Assembly: GCA_905221605.1 (NCBI GenBank)
Contig: CAJNDS010002537.1
Coordinates: 186,001-250,000 of the forward strand
Reading direction: 5' to 3'
Length of the DNA: 64,000 nt
From: Symbiodinium natans
Lineage: Eukaryota; Sar; Dinophyceae; Suessiales; Symbiodiniaceae
Position numbers and translations under genes: made by a program
Notes under the pieces: generated by a model
Database searches by the model: none
The model's input: only the letters and a program-made list of their open reading frames with translations
Told to the model about the DNA's origin: nothing
Shown here: positions 56,776 through 64,000 of the stretch, one piece after another
Position numbering within the stretch: the stretch's first letter is position 1
Layout: every line of letters begins with the position of its first letter

Positions 56776-59149
56776 AAGTTCTCACGGCAAAATGGGGGGG
56801 GGGGGTGTGAATAGAAGGGAGGTGGCGCCATGCCACTAGGCTCCAGCCCGTCGGTGCGGGACGTATGGCATACGACGTGTGGACCGCGCGCTGCGGGCCA
56901 ACAAGCGGCAAAGCCATTACCTGAGAATCAACGTCCTCTTTCACACGGCGCTGCCTAGTTGCCCCGCATCACTCTGCCTGAGGCCTGTGGTGTAACCTTC
57001 ACCATCTGAAGCACCAGGCCGCCACTTGGTACTGTGAGCTAGGTGATAGGACATGTCACATCGGAGAACCCCTTGCAGGGGCAGCTCACCCTCAAAGACC
57101 GCTAATGGGCAGCTGCACAGCGGCCAGGGGCCAAGACAGCATTCAAGTGCATCGGAATTGGCTACCTTGCCGACTGAGCTTTGGGATTCTCCAACGGCGC
57201 TCTTGCGGAACTCTCAAGCTACGAAGCAACGCGGCATGCTGAGCAAGTTGGACCACTTTCTTCTTCCATGACAATCTTCAAAAAACACCTGCCTCCTGAG
57301 CAGAGCTGCCTACTCCACGTCGCATCTACACTTCGAGCTTGCCTCTTCTAACTTAAAGACACACGTATCACCTACCGGCAGGAGACCACTCCTGCTAGTA
57401 TGCTGGCTTCATTCCAGCTGCATGTGCAGCTTTCGTTTCTGCCGTGCTGAGGGCTGCCACTTCCTCGCGGCAATCTCCGAACTCACAGCCTTGTGGGAGG
57501 ATTTAGGCAGTTGTGCAAATGGATCCTTCGTGATGGTACTTCGCGCGAGGCGTGAGGTTTCTTGGAGCCCCCCCTGTGCTTTCCAGCTTCCTCTGCGCAA
57601 CTCCAACCTTGGCCACGCTTAGCGGCTTAGCGGCTTGGCGGCTTGGCCTGGTCTGCCATCTGAACTTTCTTTTTCCTGAAGCCCCCTCCCGGAGCTGCCC
57701 TTAAGCTGTATGGCAATTGCACCGCACCGCCACATTGTGACCCACCTCACGGCCTCACGGATCCCCCTTGTTCGGTCGGAGTCGGCCTCCAAGTCCTCGT
57801 CCAGTCGGCCTAAGACTTAAGAACTTTTGACAGTCAGAGTCTCTGAGTCTGCTGGTGAGGCTTGCTTAAGGCCAAAGGCGGCGGGGCCTGTGTCTTCGGC
57901 AAAGGGATCCTCCCCAGCCTAGAGAGGAACCCACCACAACTTACAGGTTGTGCCTTAGAATGGCAGCAGCAAAGCCGAGGCCCAAGACTTTTCAAGACTC
58001 CAAGACCCAAAGGCAACAACCCAAAACAACCCTTGGCTCCGCCTCACACGGTGAAGGCGCGCCGAAGCAAGGCCTGTGATGGCCCCGAGCTAATCCTTAA
58101 ACCCCAAGACGGTGGCCCTGAGAGGTTTCAACCTTATCTCCAAGGCCCTGCGACCATCCTCTGCCTCAAGCAGGTCAAGCAGGTCCCACAGGTCCCACAG
58201 GCACAGAGACCCTCATTGAGGCCTTGATCCGCGAGGTCCCTGTGAAGGACTCGAAGGCTGCCAAGGACTTCGGTCACCTGCAGGCTTTCCCTTTGAAACC
58301 GTCCGCTTTTGAGGAAAAGGAATGCTGGCCCCAAGGCTTTGCACTGCTCAACGGGAACTTCTCTCTGGGGGGGCTACCTGAAAGGCACACATCCTGCCTC
58401 CATGGGCTCCATGATGTGTGGGTCATCAAGGCCCAGGCCTGCTGTTGCAGAGCAGCAAGATGGAATCGAGGAACGTCGGGCACTCGATCACATCACAGCA
58501 TGGAAGACCAGCTCAAGGTCAACGGAAGCTGTGGGCCGAGCTGTGGACCGCCTCGGGCCGGGGAGCACCCGGGAGCGCCGATTGGCGCCCAAGGGCACTA
58601 GCCAGCTTCTACTGCGGAGAAAACACAAAAGTCACACGGCGCGACAGCCATCATAGCCATCCAAAGCCTTTACTTTGGTTACATGCTTTGGCCTCTCAGT
58701 CTTGGACAGAGGCCAGAAAACCTCCGAAAATCTTTTCAGAGGGTTCGGTCTGGCGCCCAGACATCGCGTTGCATGGTTCTGCCTAACCCTTATCGGCCCT
58801 TCACTGGCCTTCCCCGATCGCCAGGCAACCGGGAACCCTCCCCCCACAAAGCTGCCGAAAACGTTGCGCACACCTTGGTGCCCCAAACTTCCTTGGACCC
58901 GGACCCAGCACTTGAGCCTGAAACATCCTCTTTCACACCCGGGTCTGAAGCACCCGCCTTTGTGCGGTGCGCTCTGTGAAAGCCAGACATAAAGGCACTC
59001 ATCATCCCGCAAGGCTCATGCACTGATGCACTGGAGGGGAAAGCAACGAGCTCTTTTGGTTGTGTGCCTTTGCTTCTTGGTGTTCTTGGTGTTCTTGGTG
59101 GCATGCCAGTCTAGCAAAATCCTAGCGCATTCTGATGACGGAAGTGGTC
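56776..59149. other. No gene recognised
   Basis: Frames of up to 126 codons on both strands lack motifs. A G run lies at about 56794. Confidence 0.35.
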
Positions 59150-59350
59150 GAAGCTTCGCGTCCGTTTGCCAAAGCAACCGACGCAACTCGCTCGCCGCGC
59201 CTTTCCTCCAGGCCACCGCAGAACCTCAAGCGGCTAGAAGTGGAGTTTCCTGTTCGACCCCAGCACTGCATTAGGGCCGTCGGGCTAGCACCTGCCTCAC
59301 GAACGATGCCCTGCTCGAAAGCCACGCCAGCAGGCACGGCGCGGGCAGGA
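59150..59350 (+). repeat. Dispersed ~200-bp repeat family, member 2
   Basis: Core: GCGGCTAGAAGTGGAGTTTC, CTGTTCGACCCCAGCACTGC, ACGATGCCCTGCTCGAAAGC, CACGCCAGCAGGC. GTTCGACCCC resembles a pol III B box (GGTTCGANNCC). Confidence 0.7.
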
Positions 59351-59544
59351 AGTGTTCCAACTAGTTATGCCAGAGGTCAGGCCACGCAAGGCAGCTCAAA
59401 TGCACAACTTCAGGGGCACGCCGTGACTCTTTCGGTTGCGCGTTTTTTGCCTCTTGGGGGCATGCTGGTCTAAAGGGAACCCAACACGTTCCTGTGGATG
59501 CAAAAAGCGGTCGAAGCTTCTCGTGGGTACTACAATTCGACACA

Positions 59545-59800
59545 ACACGCTCCCCGCCTTTCCACGAGGCCTTCCACTGCATAACCTCATTATGAGCAAA
59601 GCTTCAGCAGCAGAGATTCCCCGACCCCAGGAGCACCACTGCGCTGGTGCTGAAGAGCTACTAAGATACGACCTGTCTTACGAGTCTTACGGACGATGCC
59701 CTTCTCGCAAGCCGCGCAGGCAGGGACGACGCCTGGCGACGCAATGGAAAACCAGAGTTGGGCAGGAAACCTTCCATCCAGCTCGACATGCCTGCAGGCC
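59545..59800 (+). repeat. Dispersed ~200-bp repeat family, member 3
   Basis: Same end blocks (GACGATGCCCTTCTCGCAAG, AACCAGAGTTGGGCAGGAA, CCATCCAGCTCGACATGCC), with a middle like member 1 (GCGCTGGTGCTGAAGAG). Confidence 0.7.
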
Positions 59801-59959
59801 GATCACATGAGTGTTGCGCCACAACCGCGGCCAAGAAAAACACGAGAAAAGAAACACTGCAAGTGCTAGACAATGCTGCATTTCTAGAAGCTGAGTAAAA
59901 CTTGTTGGCGTAACACGTGTGATGCCGCAAAGACATACACTACCAACAAACCGACGCAA

Positions 59960-60195
59960 CTCGTTCGCCGCCTTTCCTCCAGGCCTGCCACCGCATAACC
60001 TTAAGCGGCTAGAAGTGGAGTTTCCTGTTCCACCCCAGCACCGCATTGGGGCCGTCGGGCATTCACCTGTCTTACGGACGATGCCCTTCTCGAAAGCCAC
60101 GCCAGCAGGCGTGACGCATGGCGACACCACAGTGGAACACCAGAGTTGGGGGCAGGAAGTGTTCCATCCAGGGCATGCCGGAAGGCCAGTCATGT
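59960..60195 (+). repeat. Dispersed ~200-bp repeat family, member 4
   Basis: Closest to member 2 in its first half (GCGGCTAGAAGTGGAGTTTC) and to member 3 in its second half (CAGAGTTGGGGGCAGGAA). Confidence 0.7.
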
Positions 60196-60764
60196 GATGA
60201 GCTTCTCGGGCGGCCTCTAGGGCGCCACGCCTTGCAGCGGCCGGAGGCTGCTTGGGAACTGCGGGGCTTCAGTGTCCAGTTCTTTCCCAAAACCGGTTTC
60301 GGGTTGAGGGTCCCGGTTTAGGGATAAGGTGTTCACGGTTTACTTTAAGGTTTAGTTTAAGGTGTGTACAGGCCAATGGCGGCGACCTGGCGGCCAGCAA
60401 GAACACAAGAAAAAAGCCACTGAAATTCATCGCCACTGCAATTTAGGCCCCCCCTTCGGCGGCACTCACCGAGAGGCCGGAGAGTGGAAGTCCCACGGGC
60501 CTCGGGATCCTCGGGATCCTCGGGGCCAAAGACTCCTTGAAGGGCGACTTAGCGACTTAGAGGTGACTTTTGGAACGCGACATCGAAGGGTCTCCCACGG
60601 GATCTGATGCCACCGGGGGGCCCGTAGAAGGTGACTGGGGACGGGCAAGAAGCGGAAGTGGACTTCATGGCAGTGGATGCAGTGGAACCTGCCGCTGTGG
60701 TTTGGTTGACTGAGTAGTGCTGAGAGTGTCGACCCTACAGCCTTTGTCACATGCACTTGTGCAC
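60196..60764. other. No gene recognised
   Basis: Includes a decayed telomere-type patch at 60295-60362. Confidence 0.35.
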
Positions 60765-60965
60765 TTGTGCAGCTGCCGAAGTTTCCTGTTCGACCCCAGC
60801 ACTGCATTGGGGCTGAATGGCTACAGCCCGTCTTGCAGACGACGCCCTTCTCGCAAGCCATGCCAGCAGTCACGACGCATGGCGCCGCCGCAATGGGAAA
60901 CCAGAGTTGAACAGAAAGCCTTCCATCCAGCTCGACGTGCCTGCGCTCCAATCACGTGTGCTTGA
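60765..60965 (+). repeat. Dispersed ~200-bp repeat family, member 5
   Basis: Contains AGTTTCCTGTTCGACCCCAG, CAGACGACGCCCTTCTCGCA and TCCATCCAGCTCGACGTGCC. Confidence 0.7.
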
Positions 60966-63900
60966 CAGTCAAAGTCCGCAGCAGGGGCGTTGCTTCTCGG
61001 TGCGGCTCACATCTTCTTCCTGCGGCTCCATGCGTCGGGGGAAAACTACAGGCACGTCTCCATTCTGGAGCTCCTTGCTATGCCCATCGCGGTGACCCTT
61101 TTTGGAAGGGCACGTGTCAACGTGTCTGCGGGGATGGGCAATGCGAGCCAAGCAGCTGCTTAGGGCACAGCAACTTGCAGAACTGGGAGTTGCCTTGCTT
61201 GCCTTGCTTGCCTTGCTTGCGCCCCGAGACGTAGAGCGCATGCTGCCGGCCTTGCAAGAGCAAAGCCCTTGCGTTATCTTCACATTTCTTGGCTTCCTTC
61301 AGCTGCCCAAAGCTTGGCTGGGCCTGGGCCTATTCGGTTTGATTGAAGAGGCTTTTTCGGACATCGGCTATGGTGATAGTTCTGTCCTTTACACTGTGTG
61401 ACCCGCGTGATGCCAAGCTGCACTCGTCATGCCGCAAGGGTAGTATGGTGCGCTCATCGTCACACAGGGAGCCTCAAGAATATCGTAGGAATATAAGTTG
61501 GGGAATAGATGGACAGTGGTAGGTGTATGGGCGCATCGACCAAGGTCGGTCACCTGCAACAGCCAGCTCCCTGACACAGTGTGGCTTTCACGGCTTTCCC
61601 TTTCAGGTCCGCTTTTCCCGGAGGGAGAGATGCCGCCGTGAGGGGCGCCTGACGGGCCTGACCCCGAACAAACGTCTTCGGTGCACTTCCGACTCCTCGA
61701 CTCGAGCCTGCGCTGGGTTTCAATTCTCCGTAAGCCCGGCACTTGCATGTGGTTGGTGAAACATGCTGTTCCCTCAAAGTGGCCATGCGGAGGCCTTGCG
61801 CTTTGCCCCCGGCGTTGTCCTATTCTCGCAAAACTGCTCGTATACTCAGTATACTCAGTATACTCAGTATACCTTACAACAGGGTGAGGCTCAACTGAGA
61901 GGACAGGAAGTGGCATGGCTCAACTTTGCAGGGGCCGGCGCGGCAAGCGCCGGCATGAAGTGCACAAGATGGAAGGTTGCGTCACCCACGCGCCCCTGAG
62001 GCTGGGAAGCTGCTCTGGGACATCCAGGAAGTTTACCGCAGAATGCAAGAGTTCAAAGGCTCTTGGTGCTGAGGGACTCGCGGCAGGGCGTGCGCATGTA
62101 TCACAAGCTGTCTACATGCATGTCTATGCGCGTGCAATCTGCAGTGTCTCAGCGCAATGACATCTGGCCGGCGGATGCACTAGCCTCTTGATTGGGTTTT
62201 TACCGCAGACCTACGAACAATGGTAAGTTCCCTTAACATCCCCCGTGCGTTCAGAGTAGGGAGCCCACGAAAAAGCCCTGTGCATTTTCCCAAGTTCGGC
62301 CAAATTGTCAAGAGGCTCTGCGGGCATTATCTGTTCATATGAACAGGATTCGGCATGAGCAGTAAGGCTTCAAGAAGGTGTCAGTACTGGGGAAGGGAGG
62401 AGCAATGAGGTCTCAAGATCGTTAGAAACGAAGAGTCCAAGCAGGTCATGCATCCAGCCGGGCGTTTTTCTTGTAGACCCACGATAGCCAAAAACCCGCA
62501 TGGCCCCTGAAACACTGAAAATGCCCACAAACGTTGCCTCGAGTCACGTATGCACCCCTAAGAGGCATTTTCCCAGCAATGGGGGAATGCCTTAACATGT
62601 ATAGCTTGGAGCAGGGTTCTAAGAATTTCCCGTTCCCAACCGCCCACTTCCACGCCGCGCTTGTGTGCCTCAACCTTGTGCGCCCTTGGGGCCTCCGGGA
62701 AAACAATACTACTTGTATGCAACATCTAAAACCCCAATGATGCCGCCTTGCTAGATGAGCCGACCTTTCAAGTTGTATCACAAAGCTCATGTCTGGACCT
62801 TGGGCACTGAGATCTTGGACTCTGGTAGCCGGTACTCACAAGGCACTCTGAAAAGACGCCTCCCATGCCGAAACACCTTCCCCCACATGTGTCCCTGACA
62901 ACTCCTAAACCCCAAGTGCCTTGACCTTACACCGCCTGCACGCTGCTTGAGCAGAGCTTGAGCCTGGCTCCACACGAAAGCACGCGGACACCGCGCAGCG
63001 CGCAGCGCGGGGCAGCTCGCGTCGAGCTTCGCATGCCTAGGAGGCAGACTCAGTTAGACCTGCTTAGCTTTGGATGCTTCAGGCGGTTGACCATTCCTGC
63101 CAGCGACGCGAGGCAGAACGCAATGAATCATCCCGAGTGCTCGGAGTGCTCGCCGCTGTTGGCCGGAGGCACATCGACATGCTCGGACCCGTCGCGTCGT
63201 GTTCAACAAGCAAGGAGATCACCAGCAGACCTCAACCAGCCACCGTCTTGCACTGAGGCCCTTGGATCCCGCGAGGCACCGAAGCACTCTGGCTTGGCTG
63301 CACGGAGACTATGCGAACCCAAGAAGTTGGCTCGGACGCCGAAACTGCTCTTGTGGCCCGTGCTCCAGAGGCGAAACCGAAGAACGGAACTGGAAAATCC
63401 GGTAGAGAACACGGGAAGGCCGCCCAAAGCTGCTGAGTCGCTTCCTTCGGGCGCTCGGTGCGTGAGCTGATGTTGATGCAGCTTTGTTCACCTGCTTTGC
63501 TCCGTCAGTGTGCGCCGGTGCCCCGGGGGGCAACGCTTCCGGAATGCAGGGACCGCATGGGACAGCTGGAGCATGGTGGGCTTCAAGCCAGACCGGTGCA
63601 CGCAGTACTTGCTGCGTACTGAGCGAAGAGCTCACCGCCACCGCTCTCCACGTGCAGCGTGCCCTCGGCATCAGCCCGCAGTTCACTGTGTATCATGCGT
63701 GCGAACATGCAGTAGCTGAAGACATAGTGACATAGTCCTGCTTTGTGCGTGGGGTGAGATGCAGCAGGGCGATGCACGGGCGCGCAGTCATTGGCTCAAA
63801 GCGGATTGCCGGATCAGTCTTCGGACGACACGCGTCGAAACGCTTGCCAGGCTTGAGTTGGACGCCTCAGCTGGGTTCCGTGGCATCTCCCCCACCACAC

Positions 63901-64000
63901 TTTTTTGAGGGCGAAGGTGACCTCAGTTGAGCAGAGCGAACCTCGCACGGGGCGGGGTCAGGGACGGAGACCTGAGCCGCAGTGCCACAGGCCACATGCG
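60966..64000. other. Right end of window, no gene recognised
   Basis: Minor repeats: TTGCTTGCC x4 at 61188-61222 and TATACTCAG x4 at 61840-61872. A plus-strand frame at 62958-63470 (170 codons) and smaller ones up to 63930 have no motif. A gene continuing beyond the window cannot be excluded. Confidence 0.3.

Overview
This is a eukaryotic nuclear window and almost certainly dinoflagellate (Symbiodiniaceae-like). The reasons are: TTTAGGG-type arrays scattered internally and inside introns; two introns that need GC donors, with AG|G acceptors; a 13-nt match to the 3' end of the dinoflagellate spliced leader inside an LTR; GC-rich coding DNA in a large excess of repeats; and dispersed, mostly minus-strand genes with no operon logic.

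Layout. 1-9.3 kb is repeat-rich intergenic DNA (74-, 133- and 58-bp tandem repeats, a large inverted repeat, homopolymer G/C tracts). 9.3-12.1 kb holds minus-strand genes: a dsRNA-binding-domain protein, an unrecognised ORF and an intronless nucleotide-sugar/triose-phosphate-type transporter. 13.3-31.5 kb is an ATATAC microsatellite split by a 16.9-kb LTR retrotransposon (14243-31127). Its LTRs look identical apart from one 55-nt indel, and it carries one uninterrupted 4,971-codon ORF. 33.3-34.4 kb is a glycosyltransferase gene. 36.2-40.3 kb holds a hairpin-forming 17-bp array, a telomere-type array and a 72-bp satellite. 40.6-42.3 kb is a GT31 plus second-glycosyltransferase gene with a frameshift. 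44.3-49.5 kb is a nine-exon nucleotide-sugar transporter gene that I rebuilt exon by exon on the minus strand. 49.8-54.9 kb has exon-like pieces of a probable secreted or membrane protein. The rest is repeats and DNA in which I recognise no gene.

The outstanding object is the retrotransposon. Domain order in the ORF is Gag-like, two CCCH zinc fingers, protease-like, RT thumb/connection plus RNase H, integrase (HHCC, DD35E, GPY/F-like), then RT fingers/palm (YVDD), then a Tpt1/KptA RNA 2'-phosphotransferase-like domain with all four catalytic residues, then C2H2, RanBP2-type and SWIM zinc fingers and a membrane segment. A phospholipase-D-like HKD module follows in shifted frames. The RT is therefore circularly permuted: the palm lies about 1,900 residues C-terminal to its own thumb and RNase H. 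An open ORF inside near-identical LTRs argues for recent activity rather than decay.

Three of the protein-coding loci concern glycosylation or nucleotide-sugar supply (two transporters, two glycosyltransferase loci). The two glycosyltransferase loci share a duplicated 5' end that encodes the membrane anchor. No experimental or database check was possible; all family calls rest on motifs read by eye.
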